From assembly GCF_021730445.1 (NCBI RefSeq), contig NZ_JADNRM010000018.1:35598-99597 (forward strand): a DNA stretch of 64,000 bases, in the 5' to 3' direction. Positions 18,729-27,562 of this stretch are shown here, piece after piece. Within the stretch, counting starts at the first letter, position 1, and the number at the start of each line of letters is the position of its first letter. The notes beneath the pieces were generated by a model. That model did no database searches and had not been told where the DNA came from. It was given only the letters and a program-made list of their open reading frames with translations. The translations under genes were made by a program, and so were the position numbers. This stretch comes from Phocaeicola faecalis (GTDB taxonomy: Bacteria; Bacteroidota; Bacteroidia; Bacteroidales; Bacteroidaceae).

Positions 18729-19349
18729 TTATAGATTCCTGAAATATTTTGTTTCTATTATATGAAAATACAAATCTGAATAATTAGGCATTTCTTTTAT
18801 GGGTATAAATAAATCATCCATACATAATCTTTCATTCATAACAAAAATAAAAGGAATATTTTCTTCTTTTAATATTGTACTAAAAGCTGAATCTTTAGAT
18901 AAATAAATAGGAATATCAGATTGTAAACTATTAGATATAGCTTGATATTCCCTATAACTGGCATCACTAATAATAATTAACAATCGTTCTTTAATATTAG
19001 ACTTGCTTAAGGCAAGTTCTTCTAAACAGGACATAGCAAATTCAATACATGAATAACAATTTTGGGGAGAAAACTTTAAAGCAAGTTTCCTCTTATCAGC
19101 TATTATTGAAGAGAGAGTTATTTCGTTTTTTAATTTATCAATTAATATAATATCAGGTAATTGACATTCTGAATAAGTGTAATGCATTTGTATATTACCT
19201 AGTAAAAGTGATAGAATCTGTTTTCTATCACTTGCTGTTGTAGCTGCTAATTCTTTCATTCTTCTCTGTTGAATAGCCCAATTCAGACAAATTACATTCA
19301 ACGTTATCATCGCTATACCAATGAAGATTATGGAATACTTTTTCTTCAT
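18729..19349 (-). CDS. Membrane-anchored thioredoxin-like protein
   Basis: 206 residues. One N-terminal helix (IIFIGIAMITLNVICLNWAI) anchors it facing the periplasm. Then DIILIDKLKNEITLSSIIAD leads into SPQNCYSCIEFAMSCLEELA, where CYSC is a CxxC pair at the position of a redoxin active site. The remaining beta-alpha pattern (RLLIIISDAS, IPFIFVMNERL) suits a thioredoxin fold. It starts 12 bp after the propeller gene, so the two are an operon. A role in handling disulfides of the adjacent Cys-rich peptide would be inference. Confidence 0.7.
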   Translation of the reverse strand: MKKKYSIIFIGIAMITLNVICLNWAIQQRRMKELAATTASDRKQILSLLLGNIQMHYTYSECQLPDIILIDKLKNEITLSSIIADKRKLALKFSPQNCYSCIEFAMSCLEELALSKSNIKERLLIIISDASYREYQAISNSLQSDIPIYLSKDSAFSTILKEENIPFIFVMNERLCMDDLFIPIKEMPNYSDLYFHIIETKYFRNL

Positions 19350-19360
19350 GAGTTAAATGT

Positions 19361-20572
19361 TCAATTTATTTTTTTAGTCTCAGCCATTACAATAATAGGA
19401 TTGTCATCTTCTTCAATATCAGCTAAAAAAGTTGCAACTTTACTATTCGTCGGTTCTGATGCAGCCAGCTGATATGACTCTATGACGCCATATATTTTGC
19501 TTTGATAAGCTGCGTAGGGCGCAAAGGGAACAACACCATCTATATCGTTTTCTATAGGAAATTGTTTTTGGGCTTTCCCATAAATACATTTGGCATCGTC
19601 TACAGAGTAAACTATCTGATATACATCCATCGTACTGTAATTGATAGCGTTCAGAAAAAGGAAGTTATTACAACTTATCAACGATGTAATAACAGGATAT
19701 TGGGGCGAATCAGAAGCTCCCGGCATAATTCTTTCTGCGGTTAATTGCTCTTCTTCCAACTTGCGGACATAGGACTTTTGGTTTGCTGTCTCCTCGTCAC
19801 CGAAATTCAGTACAAATGTTCTCTTAATTCTTTCTTGCCCGATTTCGTAAATAGAATTGGTCAATATGTCAAAAAGGAAGGCATACTGAGGAGTGTGTGA
19901 AGACAAAGCTGAAAAAGGCGAATTTACTTCTTGTACAGAAATTGATTGTGGAGTATATAAAAAAGGATGTGTTTCTGCACTGTTTAAATCCAACAATATA
20001 AGATTAGGGCGTGTCTTATTCTTTTCATACGCCTCATTTGCTGAATAATCGCAGTAACAGGCTAAACTTCCATCTTCCAAATATTCTATTTCGTGTGCTA
20101 TGAAATCTATTTTTATGTCATTGGCAAAGTTTCCTTTTAAATCGTAGATTAAGATTCGTTTTCCTGAATGGTCTAAGACGAATATCTTTTCTCCTTGTTT
20201 ATCTACTGCTACATCTTCTATTTCTATAAATTCACCTACTCCGACACCTTTACTTCCAACAGTTCCCATAAATTTCCCTTTTACGTCGAACAGCAGAATT
20301 TTAGAGCTTTCTTTATCTACGATAAGTAATTGCGTATCCAAGGGAATAACTTTAGAAACTTGGGCTATCAGGCTTTCGGGAGTAGTCTCCAGTTTGATGT
20401 ATTCCAATTCTGAGTATAACTCGGACATTTTGATTTTCTGGTCATTTGTTTGGGAGTTGACAGATATTATAACCGCAGCATCGTTAGTTTCTGCAGGGGT
20501 GCTGCAACTGCCAAAGAAGATACTGAAACACATTGTGCTTAAGATGGCAAAATGACAAAATGATTTATACAT
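19361..20572 (-). CDS. 6-bladed beta-propeller lipoprotein
   Basis: 403 residues. Lipoprotein signal MCFSIFFGSCSTP with a lipobox Cys near residue 23. Then comes SELYSELEYIKLETTPESLI, the usual opening of Bacteroides 6-bladed propellers. NHL-like blades follow: LLIVDKESSKILLFDVKGKF, then GVGEFIEIEDVAVDKQGEKI and FVLDHSGKRILIYDLKGNF. It is likely exported to the outer-membrane or periplasmic surface. In this phylum such genes often accompany NVEALA-type peptides, and a decayed one lies just upstream at 20600-20739. Confidence 0.85.
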   Translation of the reverse strand: MYKSFCHFAILSTMCFSIFFGSCSTPAETNDAAVIISVNSQTNDQKIKMSELYSELEYIKLETTPESLIAQVSKVIPLDTQLLIVDKESSKILLFDVKGKFMGTVGSKGVGVGEFIEIEDVAVDKQGEKIFVLDHSGKRILIYDLKGNFANDIKIDFIAHEIEYLEDGSLACYCDYSANEAYEKNKTRPNLILLDLNSAETHPFLYTPQSISVQEVNSPFSALSSHTPQYAFLFDILTNSIYEIGQERIKRTFVLNFGDEETANQKSYVRKLEEEQLTAERIMPGASDSPQYPVITSLISCNNFLFLNAINYSTMDVYQIVYSVDDAKCIYGKAQKQFPIENDIDGVVPFAPYAAYQSKIYGVIESYQLAASEPTNSKVATFLADIEEDDNPIIVMAETKKIN

Positions 20573-20599
20573 ACAATGCTTTTACAAGTTAATAATCAG

Positions 20600-20739
20600 T
20601 TAGAATATACCTCCTTTACAATCAGATTGTTTAGAAGAATCGCAGCAAACATTCCTTTCGGATTTGCATTTTAGGTGAGTTCCTCCTAACCATAGAGGTG
20701 GGCATAATTACATAATCCGATTTTGATATTTACTTTCAT
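20600..20739 (-). pseudogene. Decayed Cys-rich peptide gene resembling the NVEALA family
   Basis: From ATG 20739 the frame gives MKVNIKIGLC, a typical start of Bacteroides NVEALA leaders, but stops after 17 codons. From 20704 a different frame gives 34 codons with five Cys, ending VCCDSSKQSDCKGGIF, and stops at 20600, 28 bp before the propeller start. The leader middle, including any NVEALA motif, is missing. An internal deletion with a frameshift would explain both frames. A -7 element TATGTTTG (minus strand) lies at 20826-20833. The family assignment is by pattern only. Confidence 0.5.
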
Positions 20740-20975
20740 AATGATTGATAATCATAGTTTATGATTTGCTTATAAATAATAAATTCTTGCTATTCATTTC
20801 GTAAACGATGATTAAGTTAACCTTGCAAACATACAACATTTTCAAACAAAAAGGAACATACACGCAATTTATTTTTTTAAATTATAAAAGCTATTCCGGG
20901 GTGATGAATGATATTTCAGCATAAGTTCACCGAATCCGCCTCTTTTTTTCTACCTTTGTCATGCAAAAACTGAAT

Positions 20976-22073
20976 ATGTCCGAACGCAAGATTATACATA
21001 TCGACATGGATGCCTTTTATGCTTCCGTCGAACAGAGAGACAACCCGGAGCTACGGGGGAAGCCGTTGGCTGTGGGGCATGCAGAAGAACGTGGCGTAGT
21101 GGCCGCCGCCAGTTACGAGGCACGCCGCTATGGAGTACGCTCGGCCATGTCGTCCCAAAAAGCAAAACGGCTGTGTCCGCAATTGATATTCGTACACGGC
21201 AGAATGGATGTATATAAAGATGTATCGCGCCGGATACACGAAATCTTCCACACCTATACTGATATCATCGAACCTCTTTCGCTGGATGAAGCCTTTCTGG
21301 ATGTGACGGAAAACAAGACCGACATTCCTTTGGCGGTCGACATTGCCAAGGAAATAAAGAAGCGAATACGCGAAGAATTGGGACTGATAGCTTCGGCAGG
21401 TGTTTCATACAATAAATTCCTGGCTAAAGTGGCCTCTGACTATCGCAAACCCGACGGACTGTGCACCGTCCACCCCGACCAGGCATTGGAATTCATCTCC
21501 CGGCTATCCATCGAATCTTTTTGGGGAGTAGGCCCTGTCACCGCCCAAAGGATGCATTCCCTCGGCATACATAGCGGCAAGGAACTGCAGACCTGCACCC
21601 TTGAAATGCTGACACGCCAATTCGGTAAAGCCGGCCAACTTTATTATGACTTTGCACGAGGTATAGACCTGCGCCCCGTAGAAGCAGTACGCATCCGAAA
21701 ATCCGTAGGGTGTGAACATACATTGGAAAAAGACATTTCCATCCCTTCGTCTGCCATCATTGAACTTTACCATGTGACCACCGAACTGGTGGAACGTCTC
21801 AAGCGAAACGGTTTTGCCGGCAATACACTGACGCTGAAAATCAAATTCCACGACTTCAGCCAAATCACGCGCAGCATCACCCAACCACATGAACTGCATA
21901 CCCTCGACAAGATACTCCCGCTAGCCAAACAACTGCTGAAAGAGGTAGACTACTCCAACCATCCCATCCGCCTCATCGGTCTGTCTGTATCCAATCCCAA
22001 GGAAGAGAGAGAAGGGACGGCAGAGAAGGAAAGATGGGAACAGCTCTCCTTTGAATTTAGTGACTGGGAGTAA
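20976..22073 (+). CDS. dinB: DNA polymerase IV (Y family)
   Basis: 365 residues from ATG 20976. The upstream ATG at 20961 lies 2 bp after the -7 box TACCTTTG (20951-20958), so it would precede or coincide with the transcript start. Catalytic carboxylates are in IIHIDMDAFYASVEQ and SLDEAFLDV. The palm/thumb motif SAGVSYNKFLAKVASDYRKP and helix-hairpin-helix FWGVGPVTAQRMHSLGI follow, then the little-finger domain. It performs translesion synthesis. No beta-clamp peptide is obvious beyond the C-terminal QLSFEF. A truncated near-identical copy lies 5 kb upstream. Confidence 0.95.
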   Translation: MSERKIIHIDMDAFYASVEQRDNPELRGKPLAVGHAEERGVVAAASYEARRYGVRSAMSSQKAKRLCPQLIFVHGRMDVYKDVSRRIHEIFHTYTDIIEPLSLDEAFLDVTENKTDIPLAVDIAKEIKKRIREELGLIASAGVSYNKFLAKVASDYRKPDGLCTVHPDQALEFISRLSIESFWGVGPVTAQRMHSLGIHSGKELQTCTLEMLTRQFGKAGQLYYDFARGIDLRPVEAVRIRKSVGCEHTLEKDISIPSSAIIELYHVTTELVERLKRNGFAGNTLTLKIKFHDFSQITRSITQPHELHTLDKILPLAKQLLKEVDYSNHPIRLIGLSVSNPKEEREGTAEKERWEQLSFEFSDWE

Positions 22074-22116
22074 ACAAATCGTTCTCCGCCATTGTTTAAT
22101 TCATAATCAGTAGGTA

Positions 22117-22147
22117 TTGATTATGAAAATAATGGCAAGTAACTTTG
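22117..22147 (+). promoter_or_regulatory. Promoter of gpmA
   Basis: -33 element TATTG (TTG at 22117-22119), a 20-bp spacer and -7 box TAACTTTG at 22140-22147, about 50 bp before the start codon. Confidence 0.7.
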
Positions 22148-22195
22148 CCGATATCAGCCATACGATTTTAAGGTAACAAGAAAGGAGAACCAAAT

Positions 22196-22942
22196 ATGAA
22201 AAGAATAGTATTACTCCGACACGGAGAAAGTACATGGAATAAAGAAAACCGATTCACCGGCTGGACGGATGTGGACTTGACGGAGAAAGGAATAGCCGAC
22301 GCCCACAAAGCCGGCAAACTGATGAAGGAAAAGGGTTTCCACTTTGACAAAGCATATACGTCTTTCCTGAAAAGGGCTGTCAAGACACTCAACTGTGTGC
22401 TCGACAAAATGGACCTGGATTGGATTCCCGTAGAAAAGAGCTGGCGCCTGAACGAAAAGCATTATGGCTCTCTGCAGGGTTTGAATAAGAGTGAGACAGC
22501 TTCTAAATACGGAGAAGAACAAGTCCTGATATGGCGCCGCAGTTTTGACGTGGCACCGCATGCATTGGAAGAAAACGATTCGCGCAATCCTATCCACGAG
22601 ACCCGCTACAAGGAAGTTCCCGACTGCGACTTACCCCGCACCGAGTCTTTGAAAGAAACCATCGAACGCATTCTGCCTTATTGGAAATGCATTATCTTCC
22701 CCGCTCTGGCAACAGAAGACGAACTGTTGGTGGTGGCTCACGGCAACAGCTTGAGAGGTATCATTAAATATCTGAAAAACATTCCCGATGAAGAGATTGT
22801 ACACCTCAACCTTCCGACTGCCGTTCCTTATGTCTTTGAATTTGATGATAAATTGAATCTGAAGAATGACTATTTTCTCGGAAATCCAGAAGAGATAAAG
22901 AAGCTAATGGAAGCAGTGGCCAATCAGGGAAAAAAGAAATAA
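22196..22942 (+). CDS. gpmA: 2,3-bisphosphoglycerate-dependent phosphoglycerate mutase
   Basis: 248 residues, standard dPGM length. The phosphohistidine motif [18 protein letters not shown] is at 6-23. Also visible are [33 protein letters not shown] and the second active-site His in [11 protein letters not shown] near 182. It interconverts 3- and 2-phosphoglycerate. The aldolase gene starts 24 bp downstream, so both are probably read from the promoter at 22117. Confidence 0.96.
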   Translation: MKRIVLLRHGESTWNKENRFTGWTDVDLTEKGIADAHKAGKLMKEKGFHFDKAYTSFLKRAVKTLNCVLDKMDLDWIPVEKSWRLNEKHYGSLQGLNKSETASKYGEEQVLIWRRSFDVAPHALEENDSRNPIHETRYKEVPDCDLPRTESLKETIERILPYWKCIIFPALATEDELLVVAHGNSLRGIIKYLKNIPDEEIVHLNLPTAVPYVFEFDDKLNLKNDYFLGNPEEIKKLMEAVANQGKKK

Positions 22943-22966
22943 CTAAACTTTAACAACAATTACTTT

Positions 22967-24019
22967 ATGAATAAAATAATAGATTTACTTGGCAACCAGG
23001 CCGAATACTACCTGGGCCATACTTGTAAAACAATAGATAAGTCACTCATCCATGTTCCTTCGGCCGATACCATCGACAAGGTGTGGATTAATTCGGACAG
23101 GAATATCCGTACGCTGAACAGCCTGCAAACTTTATTGGGACACGGACGACTGGCCAACACCGGATATGTTTCCATCCTCCCTGTAGACCAGGGTATCGAA
23201 CATTCTGCTGGAGCTTCATTCGCTCCGAATCCTCTTTATTTCGATCCTGAGAATATCGTCAAGCTGGCTATTGAAGGCGGATGCAACGGAGTTGCCTCTA
23301 CTTTCGGAGTCTTGGGCGCGGTAGCCCGCAAATACGCCCATAAGATTCCGTTTATCGTCAAACTGAACCACAATGAACTGCTGACCTATCCCACGTCCTA
23401 CGACCAAGTGATGTTCGGTACGGTGAAAGAGGCATGGAATATGGGAGCGGTAGCTGTCGGCGCCACTATTTATTTCGGGTCTGAACAAAGCCGCCGTCAG
23501 TTGGTCGAAATAGCCGAAGCATTCGAATATGCACACGAACTGGGTATGGCCACCATCTTGTGGTGTTATCTGCGCAATAATGACTTTAAGAAAGACGGTG
23601 TGGACTATCATGCGGCAGCCGACCTCACAGGGCAAGCCAACCACTTGGGAGTCACCATCAAAGCGGACATTGTCAAGCAGAAACTTCCGGTCAACAATGG
23701 CGGATTCACAGCTATCAAGTTCGGCAAGACCAGCGATAAAGTTTATACAGAACTGACTTCCGAACATCCCATCGACCTCTGCCGTTATCAGGTGGCCAAC
23801 GGATATATGGGACGTGTAGGGCTGATTAACTCCGGTGGAGAATCACATGGAAGTTCCGACTTGAAAGATGCGGTCATCACGGCCATTGTGAACAAACGTG
23901 CCGGAGGCATGGGACTTATCAGCGGCCGCAAAGCGTTCCAGAAACCAATGAATGAAGGAGTAGGACTGCTTCACACCATTCAGGACGTTTACCTGGATTC
24001 CGACATTACTATAGCTTAA
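22967..24019 (+). CDS. fbaB: Fructose-bisphosphate aldolase, class I (DhnA/FbaB type)
   Basis: 350 residues. The signature [20 protein letters not shown], then [39 protein letters not shown] and [20 protein letters not shown] match the archaeal-type class I aldolases, which form a Schiff base and need no metal. It cleaves fructose 1,6-bisphosphate into two trioses. It lies in an operon with gpmA and ends at a strong terminator. Confidence 0.93.
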   Translation: MNKIIDLLGNQAEYYLGHTCKTIDKSLIHVPSADTIDKVWINSDRNIRTLNSLQTLLGHGRLANTGYVSILPVDQGIEHSAGASFAPNPLYFDPENIVKLAIEGGCNGVASTFGVLGAVARKYAHKIPFIVKLNHNELLTYPTSYDQVMFGTVKEAWNMGAVAVGATIYFGSEQSRRQLVEIAEAFEYAHELGMATILWCYLRNNDFKKDGVDYHAAADLTGQANHLGVTIKADIVKQKLPVNNGGFTAIKFGKTSDKVYTELTSEHPIDLCRYQVANGYMGRVGLINSGGESHGSSDLKDAVITAIVNKRAGGMGLISGRKAFQKPMNEGVGLLHTIQDVYLDSDITIA

Positions 24020-24068
24020 CTTTACTATAAATTATCAGCATGGGAGCTTTGTGAAAAGCATTATACTG

Positions 24069-24097
24069 ACGGGCGGAATCTTTCCGCCCGATTTTTT
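24069..24097 (+). terminator. Terminator of the gpmA-aldolase operon
   Basis: Stem GGGCGGAA, loop TCT, stem TTCCGCCC, then GATTTTTT. It lies 50 bp after the aldolase stop. Confidence 0.92.
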
Positions 24098-24219
24098 GTT
24101 CCATCCCGCTTCCGGTTCCCCTTCTCCTTAAAAGAACATTCTTTTTATCCTCCAACGTATCAAGTATTAAGATAATATTCCTAACTTTGCACTCCGATAC
24201 ACATTATTATATATAAGGT

Positions 24220-25449
24220 ATGATGCAAATAAAAGTAACGGCACCCGCTAAGATACATACAACTATCCAATTGCCCTCTTCCAAGAGTATCAGCAACCGT
24301 GCACTTATCATCAATGCGTTAGGCCACGGAACACACCAACCCGAAAACTTGTCGGACTGCGATGACACCCGGGTAATGGTACGCGCCTTGAACGATGACA
24401 AAGAAACCATTGACATTATGGCTGCCGGAACAGCCATGCGCTTTCTCACCGCCTACTTGTCGGTAACTCCCGGAACACGAATCATCACCGGAACACAACG
24501 TATGCAACAACGTCCGATACAAGTGCTGGTCAACGCTTTACGTGAACTGGGTGCAGATATAGAATATGTAGCCAACGACGGCTTCCCCCCATTACGCATC
24601 ACAGGGCGGAAATTCGAAAAAGACACTATCAGTCTGCCCGGCAACGTAAGCTCCCAATATATTTCCGCTTTATTAATGATAGCCCCCGTTTTGACAAACG
24701 GACTAACCATCCGGTTGACAGGCGATATCATCTCACGCCCCTACATCAACCTGACTTTGCAACTGATGAACGATTTCGGTGTCTGTGCGGAATGGACAGA
24801 CGGCCATCAGCTCAAAGTAAAGCCGCAAGCCTACCATTCTATCCCTTTCTATGTAGAAAGTGACTGGAGTGCCGCATCTTACTGGTATCAGATAGTAGCC
24901 TTGTCGAAAGAAGCGGAAGTCACACTGCCCGGACTTTTCAAGGAAAGCTATCAGGGTGACAGCCAAGTAGCCGGAATATTCCGCTCACTGGGAGTAGAAA
25001 CCATATACGAAGACCAAACCGTCACTCTGAAAAAAAGTGGAAACGCCATAGAAAGACTGGATTATGACTTCATCAACCAGCCTGACCTGGCACAAACATT
25101 TGTTGTGACTTGTGCGTTACTAAATATCCCTTTCCGCTTCTCCGGCCTGCAAAGTTTGAAAATCAAAGAGACAGACCGTATGGCTGCACTGATAACGGAA
25201 ATGAGGAAACTGGGGTATATACTCCGTGAAACTGACGGGGCTGTTCTTTCATGGGAAGGAGAACGATGCAGTGCTGAAGAGCATCCTGCCATCGATACGT
25301 ATGAAGATCATCGCATGGCAATGGCATTTGCCCCTGCCTGCCTGACATTGCCCGAAATATTGATTAACAATCCGCAAGTAGTCTCCAAGTCTTACCCCCG
25401 TTATTGGGAAGATTTGAGACAGGCAGGTTTCATAATAAAGGAGGTATAA
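24220..25449 (+). CDS. aroA: 3-phosphoshikimate 1-carboxyvinyltransferase (EPSP synthase)
   Basis: 409 residues. The motifs are LPSSKSISNRALIINAL near 18, AAGTAMRFLTAYL near 68 (where AGTAMRF replaces the more common GNAGTAMR), DWSAASYWY, SLKIKETDRMAAL and YEDHRMAMAFAP near 362. It transfers enolpyruvate from PEP to shikimate-3-phosphate. A -7 box TAACTTTG lies at 24182-24189. The next gene starts 4 bp downstream. Confidence 0.94.
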   Translation: MMQIKVTAPAKIHTTIQLPSSKSISNRALIINALGHGTHQPENLSDCDDTRVMVRALNDDKETIDIMAAGTAMRFLTAYLSVTPGTRIITGTQRMQQRPIQVLVNALRELGADIEYVANDGFPPLRITGRKFEKDTISLPGNVSSQYISALLMIAPVLTNGLTIRLTGDIISRPYINLTLQLMNDFGVCAEWTDGHQLKVKPQAYHSIPFYVESDWSAASYWYQIVALSKEAEVTLPGLFKESYQGDSQVAGIFRSLGVETIYEDQTVTLKKSGNAIERLDYDFINQPDLAQTFVVTCALLNIPFRFSGLQSLKIKETDRMAALITEMRKLGYILRETDGAVLSWEGERCSAEEHPAIDTYEDHRMAMAFAPACLTLPEILINNPQVVSKSYPRYWEDLRQAGFIIKEV

Positions 25450-25453
25450 AAAT

Positions 25454-25873
25454 ATGTGGATACTAATTATCGGATTAATCGTTCTGACCGCCATTGCCAT
25501 GGCAGTGGGCTATGCACGTAACAAAAAGATTCAAAAAAAGATAGAAAGCGGTGAACTGCAGGCTGCTCCCGAAATAGTAGAAGCAGATGCCGAATGTTGC
25601 GGACAACATGAAGTGTGCGAAAAAGAAAGTCTGCTGGCCGCCGTAAGCAAAAAGATAGAATATTATGACGATGAAGAATTGGACCGCTTCCGCGGACATT
25701 CTTCGGACGGATACAGCGAAGAAGAAATTGAAGAATTTCGTGAAGTGATGTATACCTGCAAGGAAGACGAGGTAGCCGGATGGAGCCGCAGTTTGCAGCT
25801 TCGGGGTATCGAATTGCCAGACGAATTGAAAGACGAACTGTTCCTGATAGTAGGAGAACGGAGATTCAAATAG
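25454..25873 (+). CDS. Small membrane-anchored protein with a CCGxHxxC motif, function unknown
   Basis: 139 residues. One N-terminal helix (ILIIGLIVLTAIAMAVGYA), then a basic stretch. ECCGQHEVCEKES near residue 55 clusters three Cys and a His that could bind a metal. The rest is acidic and helical (YYDDEELDRFRGHSSDGYSE, EEIEEFREVMYTC). It starts 4 bp after aroA and precedes a metal ABC permease by 52 bp, so all three appear co-transcribed. I recall homologues in Bacteroides but no proven function. A metal-related role is inference. Confidence 0.8.
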   Translation: MWILIIGLIVLTAIAMAVGYARNKKIQKKIESGELQAAPEIVEADAECCGQHEVCEKESLLAAVSKKIEYYDDEELDRFRGHSSDGYSEEEIEEFREVMYTCKEDEVAGWSRSLQLRGIELPDELKDELFLIVGERRFK

Positions 25874-25925
25874 TCCCCGCCCTCCGGAGGTGCCTCCGGC
25901 AGAAAGAGTTAATAAACAAAGCCAA

Positions 25926-26750
25926 ATGGATATATTAGAACTTTTACATTATACTTTCTTCCAGCATGCCCTGTTGGGAAGTTTATTTGCCAGCATCGCC
26001 TGCGGCATCATCGGTACGTACATTGTGACACGCCGTCTGGTGTTTATCAGCGGTGGCATCACTCATGCCTCTTTCGGCGGTATCGGGCTAGGGCTGTATG
26101 CCGGTATCTCCCCCCTTCTGTCGGCTGCCGTATTTTCTGTTTTGTCTGCTTTCGGAGTAGAGTGGCTGAGCAAGCGAAAAGATATGCGCGAAGACTCCGC
26201 CATTGCCGTCTTCTGGACATTCGGCATGGCAGTAGGTATCATTTTCAGTTTCCTGGCACCGGGCTTCACCCCCGACCTTTCGGCTTTTCTTTTTGGCAAT
26301 ATCCTTACCATCACACCAACGGATATCTGGATGCTGGCTACCCTTTCGGTCTTATTGATTCTATTTTTCACCCTCTTTTTAAATCCCATTATCTATATAG
26401 CTTTCGACCGCGAGTTTGCCCGTTCGCAACGCATCCCCGTCGCCATTTTTGAGTATCTGCTGATGATGTTCATTGCACTTACCATCGTCTCATGCCTGCG
26501 CATGGTGGGGATTGTCCTTGCCATCTCACTGCTGACATTGCCACAAATGACCGCCAACCTGTTCACTCACAGTTTCAAGCGCATCATTTGGCTTTCCATC
26601 GTTATCGGATACGTCGGCTGTCTGGGAGGACTGTTCATTTCTTATAAACTACAAGTTCCTTCAGGAGCCGCCATCATATTTTTCTCTATTCTGGTGTATG
26701 CACTTTGCAAAGTGGGGAAAAGCATTTATCTTTGCAGACATACCCGATAA
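25926..26750 (+). CDS. Metal ABC transporter permease (ZnuB/MntB type)
   Basis: 274 residues from ATG 25926; the open frame from 25890 starts with poorly conserved sequence. About eight membrane helices are present, with TRRLVFISGGITHASFGGIG, REDSAIAVFWTFGMAVGIIF, and GIVLAISLLTLPQMTANLFT typical of the ABC-3 family for Zn2+ or Mn2+. No ATPase or binding-protein gene is adjacent; these must be elsewhere. tsaE begins 28 bp downstream. Confidence 0.9.
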   Translation: MDILELLHYTFFQHALLGSLFASIACGIIGTYIVTRRLVFISGGITHASFGGIGLGLYAGISPLLSAAVFSVLSAFGVEWLSKRKDMREDSAIAVFWTFGMAVGIIFSFLAPGFTPDLSAFLFGNILTITPTDIWMLATLSVLLILFFTLFLNPIIYIAFDREFARSQRIPVAIFEYLLMMFIALTIVSCLRMVGIVLAISLLTLPQMTANLFTHSFKRIIWLSIVIGYVGCLGGLFISYKLQVPSGAAIIFFSILVYALCKVGKSIYLCRHTR

Positions 26751-26778
26751 ATAATAAGAAGTTAAAACAAACAATTAT

Positions 26779-27204
26779 ATGGAAATCAAAATCAATTCTT
26801 TAGACTCTATCCACGAAGCTGCCCGACAGTTTATCGCAGCCATGGGAGACAACACCGTTTTCGCTTTCTATGGAAAGATGGGTGCCGGTAAAACGACGTT
26901 CATCAAAGCAGTATGTGAAGAACTGGGAGTAACAGATGTCATCAACTCGCCTACATTTGCCATCGTCAACGAATATCGTTCGGAAGAGGCAGGCGAACTG
27001 ATTTACCATTTTGACTTTTATCGCATCAAGAAACTGGAAGAAGTATATGATATGGGATATGAAGATTACTTTTACAGCGGTGCGCTTTGCTTTATCGAAT
27101 GGCCGGAATTGATAGAAGACGTTTTGCCGGGTGATGCCGTGAAAGTTTATATCGACGAACAGGAAGACGGAAGCCGCAAAATCCATTTTGAAACAGCCGA
27201 ATAA
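26779..27204 (+). CDS. tsaE: tRNA threonylcarbamoyladenosine biosynthesis ATPase
   Basis: 141 residues. The P-loop is [21 protein letters not shown] near 30, followed by [12 protein letters not shown] (switch Thr) and [23 protein letters not shown] with the family acidic residues, then CFIEWPE. It supports TsaB/TsaD in making the t6A base of ANN-decoding tRNAs. It ends the aroA-permease gene run. Confidence 0.94.
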   Translation: MEIKINSLDSIHEAARQFIAAMGDNTVFAFYGKMGAGKTTFIKAVCEELGVTDVINSPTFAIVNEYRSEEAGELIYHFDFYRIKKLEEVYDMGYEDYFYSGALCFIEWPELIEDVLPGDAVKVYIDEQEDGSRKIHFETAE

Positions 27205-27250
27205 AAAAGCTCCTTCGGGAAGCAGATAAAGCTAAAGATAATTATCATCT

Positions 27251-27287
27251 CGTCGTTCCAAATATCTGCAAAGTATTTGGAATGACG
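27251..27287. repeat. Intergenic hairpin
   Basis: CGTCGTTCCAAATA pairs with TATTTGGAATGACG (one mismatch) around a 9-base loop. It lies between tsaE and the next transcription unit. It has no T-run, so it is a palindromic repeat rather than a clear terminator. Confidence 0.6.
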
Positions 27288-27340
27288 GAGTTCATAATAA
27301 GGAGCCATGTGTTCCTTACTTACAATGACACTATACAAAA

Positions 27341-27562
27341 ATGGGAATGCATTATATTATACAAGGAATATTTGTATTGGTGGGTTTACTTGCCATCCTA
27401 GCTTCCTTACTCAACTGGGAATGGTTTTTCACCGCGCATAATACACAATTTATTGTCCACAACGTAGGCCGCCAACGTGCACGCTTATTTTACGCTTTAT
27501 TAGGACTGATGATGATAGCCACCGGCGTTTACTTCTTCCTTAATGTACAAGGTATCGTATGA
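27341..27562 (+). CDS. Small two-helix membrane protein (Imm17-like length and layout)
   Basis: 73 residues: helix IIQGIFVLVGLLAILASLL, a short loop WEWFFTAHNTQFIVHNVGRQ and helix LFYALLGLMMIATGVYFFL. It overlaps the LytTR gene by 4 bp (ATGA), so the two are translationally coupled. Small proteins of this look are often labelled 'immunity 17' in Bacteroides, but no toxin is nearby. Here it more likely works with the regulator. Confidence 0.75.
   Translation: MGMHYIIQGIFVLVGLLAILASLLNWEWFFTAHNTQFIVHNVGRQRARLFYALLGLMMIATGVYFFLNVQGIV

Noticed and set aside
27341..27562. Toxin immunity gene
   Set aside because: No toxin or secretion-system gene is nearby. Overlap with a LytTR gene points to a regulatory role instead.
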